From MADRE2 sp964397015 (GTDB taxonomy: Bacteria > Desulfobacterota > Desulfobacteria > Desulfobacterales > Desulfobacteraceae), in NCBI GenBank assembly GCA_964397015.1, contig CAYNHL010000106.1:1-12796 (forward strand): a DNA stretch of 12,796 nt. Direction: 5' to 3'. The notes under the pieces were generated by a model. That model was not told where the DNA came from. It made no database searches and saw nothing but the letters and a program-made list of their open reading frames with translations. Positions 5,565-11,664 of this stretch are shown piece by piece (within the stretch, counting starts at the first letter, position 1; each line of letters opens with the position of its first letter). Made by a program: the position numbers and the translations under genes.

Positions 5565-7913
5565 ATGATCAAAATATCGAAGTTATTTAATTCCGATGAC
5601 GGACCTCCATTGAAACAGAACCTGCCCCTGGTCCCCTTGAGGGATATGGTGCTGTTTCCCCGAATTACAGCCCCGGTGTTCGTGGGGCGTGAAAAATCAA
5701 TAAAGGCACTCTCAGCTGCCATGGCGGCGGATAAATTGATTTTTCTGTCCACCCAGAAAGATCCGGATATCTTGAGGCCCCGGGTGACAGATATTCACAG
5801 TATCGGTACCGAAGCCAGAATCACCCAGATGCTCAGATTGCCTGACGGAACCGTAAAAATCCTGCTTGAAGGCATTACCAGGGGTCGTGTCCAGAAAATA
5901 TCGGATGACGTAGGATACATGTCCGTGGATTACGTGGCTTTAAGTGAAATTCCCTTTCCCGAAGATGAACTCGAGGCCGGTATCCGGACCTTGACGGAAT
6001 CCGTGGCGGCTTATGCAAAGCTTTCAGGCGCACTGCCAAAGGATTTTTTAAAGAACCTGCAGGGACTGCACAATGATCCCTCTTTTTTCGCTGATACCAT
6101 TGCGGCCCACATGCCTTTCAAGCTGTCGGAACGGCAGCGCCTGCTCGACTGTATCTCTGTGGAGGAAAGGTTTTTTCTGCTTTTGAAACTGATACAGCAG
6201 GAAACCGAGATATTTACCGTGTCCCAGAAAATAAAGGGCCGCGTCAAAGACCAGATGGAGAAGCTGCAGAAAAAACATTATCTCAATGAGCAGATGCGGG
6301 CCATCAAAAAGGAGATGGGAGAAGACGAGGGGAGCCAGGAATACAGGGAGCTTGAAAACAGGATCAAAAAGAAAAGGCTTCCAAAGGATGCAGCGGCTGT
6401 GGTCCGGCGAGAGCTTGACAAGCTGAAAATGATGTCCCCCATGTCTTCGGAGGCAACGGTGGTCCGTAATTACATAGAATGGATCATCTCGCTTCCATGG
6501 TACCGGAAAACCCGCGCCAAAACCGATATAGACAAAGCCCTGCGCATACTCAACCAAGATCATTACGGGCTTGAAAAACCCAAAAACCGTATTCTTGAAT
6601 ACCTTGCGGTCCAGGTTCTCGTGGAGAAGATAAAAGGACCGATATTATGCCTGGTCGGTCCCCCGGGGGTTGGAAAAACATCGCTGGCCAGGTCAGTGGC
6701 GTCTGCAACAGGGCGGGCTTTTGCGAGGATTTCTCTAGGCGGGGTCCGGGATGAGGCTGAAATCAGGGGGCACCGTCGCACCTATGTAGGGGCGATGCCG
6801 GGAAAAATAATTCAAACCCTGAAAAAGACCGGATATTCCAATCCGGTGTTCTGCCTGGATGAAGTGGATAAAATGAGTGCCGATTTCAGGGGAGATCCCG
6901 CTGCAGCACTTCTTGAGGTCCTGGACCCGGAACAGAATAAAAATTTTTCAGATCATTATCTTGAAATTGACTATGATCTTTCAGAGGTCATGTTCATCAC
7001 TACTGCCAACACTCTTTATGATATACCTGCCGCCCTCCAGGACCGCATGGAGATCATACGGATACCGGGTTACACAGAGTATGAGAAAGAAAAGATAGCC
7101 AGGGGATTTTTAATTCCTAAACAGCTTGGGGAAAACGGTCTTGATAACTCCGATGCCGTATTTTCGAAAAATGCGGTACTTGAAATTATCAGGCGGTATA
7201 CAAGGGAAGCCGGAGTTAGAAGCCTTGAACGTGAAATTTCATCAGTCTTGAGGAAGATCGCCAGAGATATCGTTCAGACCAGGAAACGGAAATGCCGGCG
7301 TATTTCAACCACCTCGGTTGCAAAGTATTTAGGCCAGCCGCGTTTCAGGGACAGTGCAGTTGAAAAGGACGATAAAATTGGAATTGTCACCGGTCTGGCA
7401 TGGACCCAGGCAGGTGGTGAGCTTTTGACCATAGAAGCGGTTTCCATGCCTGGAAAAGGCAGGGTTTCAGTGACTGGTAAGCTTGGCGACGTGATGAAAG
7501 AATCCTCCCAGGCCGCTGTATCATATGTCAGGTCGCGCAGCAGTGAGCTCAATGTGCCTGAAGATTTTTACAAGGAGCTGGATATTCATATTCATGTGCC
7601 GGAGGGAGCCATTCCAAAAGACGGTCCATCTGCCGGCATAGCCATGTGTACGGCAGTTGTTTCAGTTTTGACCGGCAGGCCTGTTCGAAGAAATGTTGCC
7701 ATGACCGGTGAGATTACGCTGAGGGGAAGGGTGCTTCCGGTGGGCGGGCTAAAGGAAAAACTGCTTGCCGCCCATGCAAACGGCATAAAAAAGGTAGTTA
7801 TTTCCACTGAAAACAAAAAAGATATCAAGGATATTCCATCATCGATTCAAAAGCAGCTGGATATTGTATGCGCATATGACATGGGAGAGGTTCTGTCCCA
7901 GGCATTGCATTGA
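5565..7913 (+). CDS. lon: ATP-dependent protease Lon (LonA type)
   Basis: Lon is a soluble hexameric AAA+ protease that degrades misfolded and selected regulatory proteins. The 782-residue protein has the LonA layout. There is an N-terminal LAN domain (about 20-210, opening LPLVPLRDMVLFP), then a coiled-coil helical region (about 220-310). The AAA+ module has Walker A GPPGVGKT (365-372) and Walker B VFCLDEVD (428-435). The C-terminal peptidase has the Ser-Lys dyad: S689 in PKDGPSAG and K732 in GGLKEKLLAA, with the family spacing of 43 residues. The gene starts 20 nt after clpX. No good ribosome-binding site precedes the ATG (the gap is T-rich), so initiation may be weak or coupled. The 3' end overlaps the left arm of a long inverted repeat. 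Confidence 0.98.
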   Translation: MIKISKLFNSDDGPPLKQNLPLVPLRDMVLFPRITAPVFVGREKSIKALSAAMAADKLIFLSTQKDPDILRPRVTDIHSIGTEARITQMLRLPDGTVKILLEGITRGRVQKISDDVGYMSVDYVALSEIPFPEDELEAGIRTLTESVAAYAKLSGALPKDFLKNLQGLHNDPSFFADTIAAHMPFKLSERQRLLDCISVEERFFLLLKLIQQETEIFTVSQKIKGRVKDQMEKLQKKHYLNEQMRAIKKEMGEDEGSQEYRELENRIKKKRLPKDAAAVVRRELDKLKMMSPMSSEATVVRNYIEWIISLPWYRKTRAKTDIDKALRILNQDHYGLEKPKNRILEYLAVQVLVEKIKGPILCLVGPPGVGKTSLARSVASATGRAFARISLGGVRDEAEIRGHRRTYVGAMPGKIIQTLKKTGYSNPVFCLDEVDKMSADFRGDPAAALLEVLDPEQNKNFSDHYLEIDYDLSEVMFITTANTLYDIPAALQDRMEIIRIPGYTEYEKEKIARGFLIPKQLGENGLDNSDAVFSKNAVLEIIRRYTREAGVRSLEREISSVLRKIARDIVQTRKRKCRRISTTSVAKYLGQPRFRDSAVEKDDKIGIVTGLAWTQAGGELLTIEAVSMPGKGRVSVTGKLGDVMKESSQAAVSYVRSRSSELNVPEDFYKELDIHIHVPEGAIPKDGPSAGIAMCTAVVSVLTGRPVRRNVAMTGEITLRGRVLPVGGLKEKLLAAHANGIKKVVISTENKKDIKDIPSSIQKQLDIVCAYDMGEVLSQALH

Positions 7914-7956
7914 TATCTGTCATGCGCAGGGATAACAGATATCAATGCCTGGACAG
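7893..7956. terminator. Long imperfect inverted repeat between convergent lon and usp genes
   Basis: The left arm (7893-7920, within the last lon codons and stop) reads CTGTCC-AGGCATTG-ATATCTGT, with an extra C and a five-base CATTG insertion. It is complementary to the right arm ACAGATATCAATGCCTGGACAG (7935-7956, broken here by no gaps). The innermost 10 bp, TGATATCTGT/ACAGATATCA, are perfect and enclose a 14-base loop. Position between two convergent genes suggests a shared terminator or mRNA 3'-end stabiliser, but no T-run follows on either strand, so it is not a classical intrinsic terminator. Confidence 0.5.
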
Positions 7957-7970
7957 TCGGCAGGATGGCC

Positions 7971-8363
7971 TTATTTTACCGAAATAACGGGACATTCGGC
8001 GTTAAGAATTACAAACTGCGCTGCAGATCCAAACAGCAGCTTGCCGACTTTTGAGCGGCTTTTTACCCCGATAATGATTTCATCGGCACCACGCTCCTTT
8101 GAAAACCGCACAATATCTTCTCCTGCTTCAAGACCCCGGATCAACAGGTGGGTTTCGCAATCAATGTCCTGGTCAGTCATATAGGCCCTGGCCGCATCCA
8201 GGTTTGCCTCAGCCTTTGCAATCTGTTTTCCATCCGCACTGTCGCCTCCCGTCATGGATGTGACAACCAGCACTTTTGCGTCAAAGGCTTTTGCATGCTG
8301 AGCTGCCAGGTTTAACAAATCCTTGCCGACATTGGTCCCTTTGTAGCCCACCAGAATTTTCAT
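7971..8363 (-). CDS. Universal stress protein (UspA family)
   Basis: This 130-residue single-domain protein has the Usp fold: a beta strand ILVGYKGT at the N-terminus, a central region with VLVVTS, and the C-terminal nucleotide-binding signature. The signature is normally G-2x-G-9x-G-S/T. Here it reads G99-VK-S102-nine residues-G112-S113, so the second glycine is serine while the phosphate-contacting G-S end is kept. ATP binding is likely but not certain. The start has AGGAG and AGGA just upstream on the minus strand. It is convergent with lon and has its own promoter at 8401-8429. The role is inferred only from the family: stress-related, often induced in stationary phase or under energy limitation. 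Confidence 0.9.
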   Translation of the reverse strand: MKILVGYKGTNVGKDLLNLAAQHAKAFDAKVLVVTSMTGGDSADGKQIAKAEANLDAARAYMTDQDIDCETHLLIRGLEAGEDIVRFSKERGADEIIIGVKSRSKVGKLLFGSAAQFVILNAECPVISVK

Positions 8364-8400
8364 TTCCTACTCCTGTTTTTTGGTTAAAAAAAGTATCTTT

Positions 8401-8429
8401 TACATATGTGATTTGGCATAGTTTATCAA
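8401..8429 (-). promoter_or_regulatory. Sigma70-type promoter of the universal stress protein gene
   Basis: On the minus strand, TTGATA (8429-8424) and TATGTA (8406-8401) are separated by 17 bp. The predicted start lies about 30 nt before the usp start codon. It is divergent from the tRNA promoter at 8465-8493. Confidence 0.55.
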
Positions 8430-8464
8430 GGGTAAAAATTTGGCTAAGGCAGCATTTATTTTGC

Positions 8465-8493
8465 TTGACAGGGCCTTTCAATGCTGTTATAAA
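8465..8493 (+). promoter_or_regulatory. Strong sigma70-type promoter of the tRNA-Val/tRNA-Asp operon
   Basis: TTGACA (8465-8470) and TATAAA (8488-8493) are exactly 17 bp apart, an almost ideal promoter. Transcription would start near 8500, about 8 nt before tRNA-Val. Confidence 0.75.
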
Positions 8494-8507
8494 CTCTCTT
8501 GATTTTC

Positions 8508-8583
8508 GGGCGATTAACTCAGTTGGGAGAGTGCAACCCTTACAAGGTTGAAGTCGCAGGTTCAAGCCCTGCATCGCCCACCA
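8508..8583 (+). tRNA. tRNA-Val (anticodon TAC)
   Basis: The 76-nt gene has acceptor stem GGGCGAT/ATCGCCC and a D-loop with GTTGGGAGA. Its anticodon stem-loop CAACCCTTACAAGGTTG carries TAC, and the T-arm reads GCAGGTTCAAGCCCTGC. The discriminator is A, with an encoded CCA at 8581-8583. It is first in a two-tRNA transcript, 14 nt before tRNA-Asp. Confidence 0.97.
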
Positions 8584-8597
8584 CAGACAGTGAATAC

Positions 8598-8675
8598 GGG
8601 GGTGTAGTTCAGTTTGGTCAGAACGCTTGCCTGTCACGCAAGAGGTCGCGAGTTCGAGTCTCGTCACTCCCGCCA
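8598..8675 (+). tRNA. tRNA-Asp (anticodon GTC)
   Basis: The 78-nt gene has acceptor stem GGGGGTG/CACTCCC with one G-T pair. Its anticodon loop CTGTCAC gives GTC, the T-arm reads GCGAGTTCGAGTCTCGT, the discriminator is G as expected for Asp, and CCA is encoded at 8673-8675. It shares the promoter upstream of tRNA-Val and is closed by the terminator at 8683-8723. Confidence 0.97.
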
Positions 8676-8682
8676 CAATAAT

Positions 8683-8723
8683 AAAAAGGACCTGGTCTTT
8701 GAATTTGATCAGGTCCTTTTTTT
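8683..8723. terminator. Intrinsic terminator of the tRNA operon, probably bidirectional
   Basis: A perfect 12-bp stem AAAAAGGACCTG (8683-8694) / CAGGTCCTTTTT (8710-8721) encloses a 15-base loop. The T-run continues to 8723 on the plus strand, and the complementary A-run gives a T-run on the minus strand. It ends the tRNA transcript. Its right arm also contains the last codons and stop of the minus-strand membrane protein gene, so it can serve both. Confidence 0.88.
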
Positions 8724-9089
8724 ATCTGCTATAGCAGAACTCCGGTCCATATTCCCGGACAGTTTGAAATCAATTAAAGAAAGACCAGTTAAAACAAATA
8801 AATCAATCAGGCTGATGAATGCCTGAGGTTCTCCTAGTTTGATAACTATAAGGATGCAAAAAATAAAAGCTGACCCATTGCCAAACAAACACAGCGTTTT
8901 AACAGACTTTTCATTTGTTTTTATTCTGGAAATATTGATAAAGCTAAGAAATACAAATGCCAACCCTGTTCCAGCAAACCATAAAGCATTAACATCAAAC
9001 GTTTTATAGAACATCGGTGTCAATATTGTGTGAATAGAACCTAAAAATAAAAGCAGGGCAGTAAAAATATAATCTATTTTTCTTCTCAC
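8709..9089 (-). CDS. Small predicted membrane protein with four transmembrane segments
   Basis: I do not recognise the family. From the GTG at 9089 the product is about 126 residues. It has a basic start (RRK) and four hydrophobic segments at roughly 7-26, 33-53, 64-83 and 88-108, consistent with a four-helix inner-membrane protein. I chose the GTG because AAGGAG (9101-9096) lies six bases upstream. The first ATG of the frame (9110) would put that ribosome-binding site inside the gene. The C-terminal tail (about 110-126) is hydrophilic, and its last codons fall inside the tRNA terminator, so the tail may be a by-product of insertion next to the terminator. Base composition is visibly more AT-rich than in the neighbouring core genes. 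Together with the attC-like element upstream, this suggests acquired DNA. Confidence 0.68.
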   Translation of the reverse strand: MRRKIDYIFTALLLFLGSIHTILTPMFYKTFDVNALWFAGTGLAFVFLSFINISRIKTNEKSVKTLCLFGNGSAFIFCILIVIKLGEPQAFISLIDLFVLTGLSLIDFKLSGNMDRSSAIADKKRT

Positions 9090-9110
9090 AATTTTCTCCT
9101 TAAAAAACAT

Positions 9111-9142
9111 AATCGCGGTGCTGACCGGCGGCGCAGTCGCCG
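9111..9142. repeat. GC-rich inverted repeat next to the attC-like element
   Basis: Within otherwise AT-rich DNA, CGGCG (9126-9130) and CGCCG (9138-9142) form a stem around a seven-base loop. In addition, GCTGA at 9120-9124 can pair with TCAGC at 9156-9160 to enclose it, in competition with the attC-like fold. This may be part of a longer folded recombination site or a remnant of a second one. Confidence 0.35.
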
Positions 9143-9204
9143 TGAACGTCGCTGATCAGCCGTGCGGCTTTTATTACGTCGGTTGAATTAGCTTTGTTGT
9201 GAGA
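9141..9204 (-). mobile_element. attC-like folded recombination site between the toxin and membrane-protein genes
   Basis: On the minus strand, directly after the toxin stop, the layout is AAC (9198-9196), a five-base spacer, an arm TAATTCAACCG, a 17-base variable part (9179-9163), an arm CGGCTGATCA, a five-base spacer, and GTT (9147-9145). The arms match as GCTAATTCAACCG against the complement GCTGATCAGCCG, with one unpaired T and two transition positions that become G-T pairs on the other strand. This is the architecture of integron attC sites: AAC/GTT core bases, 5-nt spacers, imperfect arms and an extrahelical base. The outer parts of the R boxes (CTCACAAC and GTTCACG) do not match the RYYYAAC/GTTRRRY consensus well. 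No integrase gene is in the window. Confidence 0.45.
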
Positions 9205-9468
9205 TTATTCGTAATGACTCCACATCCGGAGTATTTTAACAACTTTTTCTTTAGTAAGTACCTGATAAACTAATCTATGCTGAATGTTGATTCTACGAGA
9301 ATATGCCCCTGATAAATCGCCAATGAGTTTTTCATAGGGAGGTGGTGTTTGAAACGGATTTTCTTTTATTGTCTCAAACAAAGTAGAAGCCTTTTTTTTG
9401 AGACCAGAAGAGGCTAATTTTTTTGCATCTTGTAGGGCATGTTTTGTAAAAACAATGCGCCAACTCAC
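9205..9468 (-). CDS. yoeB: Toxin of the YoeB/Txe family, ribosome-dependent mRNA endonuclease
   Basis: YoeB toxins of the RelE superfamily bind the ribosome and cleave mRNA at the A site, stopping translation until the antitoxin is restored. The 87-residue protein has the family start (SWRIVFTKHALQDAKKL), the central PYEKLIGDLSGAYSRRI, and the C-terminal MWSHYE. Residues matching the E. coli YoeB active site are present: E46, R65 (in INIQHRLVY), and H85-Y86. The start is GTG, overlapping the antitoxin stop by four bases (GTGA), a typical coupled arrangement with the antitoxin made first. No good separate ribosome-binding site is visible. The toxin looks intact. It stands in a short AT-rich, cassette-like segment, which fits the known frequency of toxin-antitoxin pairs in integron arrays. 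Confidence 0.93.
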   Translation of the reverse strand: MSWRIVFTKHALQDAKKLASSGLKKKASTLFETIKENPFQTPPPYEKLIGDLSGAYSRRINIQHRLVYQVLTKEKVVKILRMWSHYE

Positions 9469-9707
9469 CAGTCAAGGTCCTCCGAACAATCTTCAATGGG
9501 AGTGCTTAAACCTTCGATGATGGATTCTCGCATTCCCGGTATATTAACCAGAAACATAGTTTCTTGGATTGCTTTCCAATCACTTTCAGATAGAAGGATA
9601 GCATTCCCCCTTTTGCCAGTGATTGTAATCGGTTCATGAGTTGATGCTGTTTCATCAATTAGCCGGTATAATTTTTTTCTTGCTTCTGTTGCGGTTAGTG
9701 TAGCCAT
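9465..9707 (-). CDS. yefM: Antitoxin of the Phd/YefM family
   Basis: This 80-residue protein neutralises the adjoining YoeB-like toxin and normally represses its own promoter. The N-terminal part (about 1-50) has the Phd/YefM DNA-binding and dimerisation signature: TATEARKKLYRLIDE, then EPITITGKRGNAILLSESDW. The C-terminal part (about 55-80) is the acidic toxin-binding tail ending EDCSEDLDW. AAAGGTG precedes the ATG on the minus strand, and a strong promoter lies at 9734-9762. Gene order (antitoxin then toxin), the 4-nt overlap and sizes are all standard for the family. Confidence 0.93.
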   Translation of the reverse strand: MATLTATEARKKLYRLIDETASTHEPITITGKRGNAILLSESDWKAIQETMFLVNIPGMRESIIEGLSTPIEDCSEDLDW

Positions 9708-9733
9708 ATTGCACCTTTAGGTTTGTTGAATAA

Positions 9734-9762
9734 AAGATACGACATTCCGTACGCATTGTCAA
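9734..9762 (-). promoter_or_regulatory. Promoter of the toxin-antitoxin operon
   Basis: On the minus strand, TTGACA (9762-9757) is 17 bp from TATCTT (9739-9734), about 27 nt before the antitoxin start. YefM-type antitoxins usually bind operators overlapping such promoters. The spacer holds CGTACG (9748-9753), a 6-bp palindrome that could be part of one. Confidence 0.65.
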
Positions 9763-9805
9763 GCGATTACACATAATAAGCAAATATACTGATCCGGGAT
9801 TTTTT

Positions 9806-10303
9806 TTAACGGGAAAAAGTAATATTCCGGGTCATCCGGCCGGCCCGGACCGGTTCAAACCGGTCAAAGAAAACATCCCGGACCCATTGGCCCTGTTCCC
9901 ACAAGAGCTTATAGCCTTTTGTGGCTTTGGCCGGTTTTACGCGGTTTCTCCATCGGGCAAGTTCCTCCGGGGTTCCTTTTCGTTTTGGACCGGCGGTTCC
10001 ATACAGTCGGATTCCGGGCCAGGTTTGGAATGATCCTTTAAACAGACTTTTTAACCAGAACCATTTGCCGTTGTTGATGGCCATGATACAGATGGCCTGA
10101 TTTTGTTCCAGGTTCCGGGGGGTGTTTACAGGAAATTCATCCCAGAAATAGCCCTGGCAGTTTTCTGTGAGCATGAGTGAGCCGATGGGGGCGATATGGG
10201 GTGTGCCGTCCGGATTAAGGGTCGCCAGCGAAACATAAAAATTGGTTTTAAGCCCCTGGTTCACGAGCCTGACAAGCTCCGGCCAATACGTCTGGATCGT
10301 CAT
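9806..10303 (-). CDS. Pyridoxamine 5'-phosphate oxidase-like flavoprotein (FMN-binding split barrel)
   Basis: The 165-residue protein has the split-barrel opening of the pyridoxamine-phosphate-oxidase superfamily: FYVSLATLNPDGTPHIAPIGSL near residues 24-45. A conserved FPVNTPRNLEQNQ segment and a strand giving IRLYGTAG follow. Many such proteins bind FMN, F420 or haem, and the substrate cannot be named from sequence. It is not PdxH itself: it is short and lacks the PdxH C-terminus. The start is the ATG at 10303, with AAGGAG nine bases upstream. A longer in-frame start has no such support. It is the last gene of a minus-strand operon behind tetR and the UbiB-like kinase, 62 nt after the latter. 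The last codons overlap CCCGTTA, and A-rich DNA with a weak CCCG/CGGG pairing follows the stop, a poor terminator candidate. Confidence 0.85.
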   Translation of the reverse strand: MTIQTYWPELVRLVNQGLKTNFYVSLATLNPDGTPHIAPIGSLMLTENCQGYFWDEFPVNTPRNLEQNQAICIMAINNGKWFWLKSLFKGSFQTWPGIRLYGTAGPKRKGTPEELARWRNRVKPAKATKGYKLLWEQGQWVRDVFFDRFEPVRAGRMTRNITFSR

Positions 10304-10365
10304 GGTAATATTCTCCTTCAAGTTAATAAAGTACCGGGTATGGGATGCCTGGTTATTTTGATGTT

Positions 10366-11664
10366 TTACTCCGGCCACTCCCATTGGTTTCGAAAGGTGA
10401 GACAGGCCTGCATCTGTTCAAAAATCCGGATCAGACCATAACGGGTCCGGTCCAGGAATACAAAATCCGGGTTCATCTCGATATGATGCCGCAACCGGTA
10501 AATGCGCTCTCTGACAGGTTTTAACTGAGAAATGAAATCCGGGTGCTTACTGAAATCAAAATATTCTTCCGTAAAGAGCCTTCCAAATACCGGACGAAAT
10601 TCAGTGAGGGCGTGGAACAGTTCTTCCCTTATGTCAGGGCCGGCCTTTGGGGAAATGATATGAAATGTATCCAGAAGCTCGAGATAGGTTTCTTTTTTTC
10701 CGGATACCATCACCTTTGGAATCCGGGCGTATTTATCCGTAAAAGAATGGCCCAGGTGTTTTACACAGCCAAAATCCACGAGCCCTACGGTCAGGTCGTC
10801 GGCGATCAGGAAATTGCCGGGATTGGGGTCTGCATGGATGCAGTGCAGCCCGTAGAGACATTGGATGAAAAGATCCTGGAGCGATTGGGCCACACGGTTG
10901 CGCATTTTTCTTGAAGGAGACTTTTTCAGCCAGAGATCCAGGGGTGTTCCATTGAAAAAATCAGTACTGATGACAGCCTTATGGCTGATTTCTTCATCCA
11001 CATCCGGGATATGAACGTCTGCCAGGTTGAGCCGGGACTTGAAAAACCGGATATTTTCCGCTTCTTTGCGATAATCGATTTCTTCGAGCAACCGGGTCTG
11101 AATCTCATCCAGGGCCGGTTTCAAAAGATGGTAATCTCCAAGGGGGCGCAGTATGGATCGTACGAGAGACATGTCGTTTTCAATGGTGCCGGCAATCCCC
11201 GGATATTGAATTTTTACAGCCAGCGCCTTATTGCTGCGGGAGACCGCATGATGGACCTGCCCGAGACTGGCGGCTGCGAATGCCTTGTCATCAAAGGATT
11301 GAAACAGGTTTTCCGGCGAGTTGCCCAGGCTGGTTTGAATGGCCTTTCTCACCATGGCCCGGTTAATGGGCGGGACCTGGTGATAGGATTTTTCCAGTTC
11401 TTTCCGGACCGCCTCCGGAAAAACATCGGTTTCCAGGCTGAGTTGCTGGGCGATTTTAAGGGCGGTTCCCTTGAGCAGGGTCATGGCTTTGAACAGGATG
11501 TCGGCGGTCTGGCGGTTTAGAGTTTCCCGGGCCGAACTCCGGCAGGATTCGGACAGGAAGGGCCGCTTGACCCAATATGATACCATCTTGCCGCCAACTT
11601 TTGCCATGGTCTTTCCACCGGTCATACCGCGCTGCCATTTATTTTCCGGGATCAGATTTTTCAT
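10366..11664 (-). CDS. ABC1/AarF/UbiB-family atypical protein kinase-like protein
   Basis: The 432-residue protein belongs to the UbiB/COQ8 atypical kinase family, whose best-known members support ubiquinone synthesis and are ATPases. Visible motifs are the family KxGQ region as K70-I-A-Q73 (glycine replaced by alanine), the A-rich loop AAASLGQVH (130-138), and the invariant lysine K151 in AVK. The ExD motif is E195-I-D197, the catalytic-loop equivalent HADPNPGN is at 277-284, and DFG is at 297-299. No C-terminal transmembrane pair is evident, unlike E. coli UbiB. The start at 11664 is supported by GGGGAG five bases upstream, and the gene overlaps tetR by 26 nt, so the two are co-translated. 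Since it sits with a TetR regulator and a flavoprotein rather than ubi genes, a general lipid- or quinone-related role is only a guess. Confidence 0.9.
   Translation of the reverse strand: MKNLIPENKWQRGMTGGKTMAKVGGKMVSYWVKRPFLSESCRSSARETLNRQTADILFKAMTLLKGTALKIAQQLSLETDVFPEAVRKELEKSYHQVPPINRAMVRKAIQTSLGNSPENLFQSFDDKAFAAASLGQVHHAVSRSNKALAVKIQYPGIAGTIENDMSLVRSILRPLGDYHLLKPALDEIQTRLLEEIDYRKEAENIRFFKSRLNLADVHIPDVDEEISHKAVISTDFFNGTPLDLWLKKSPSRKMRNRVAQSLQDLFIQCLYGLHCIHADPNPGNFLIADDLTVGLVDFGCVKHLGHSFTDKYARIPKVMVSGKKETYLELLDTFHIISPKAGPDIREELFHALTEFRPVFGRLFTEEYFDFSKHPDFISQLKPVRERIYRLRHHIEMNPDFVFLDRTRYGLIRIFEQMQACLTFRNQWEWPE

Noticed and set aside
8281..8676. Minus-strand frame of 131 codons opposite tRNA-Val and tRNA-Asp
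   Set aside because: It is the complement of two tRNA genes plus the usp promoter region. The phrases it encodes are the familiar artefact of tRNA T-arms read as protein.
10543..11520. Plus-strand frames of 123 and 179 codons inside the UbiB-like gene region
   Set aside because: Both are fully antisense to a gene with all family motifs and show no recognisable domain or start signal.
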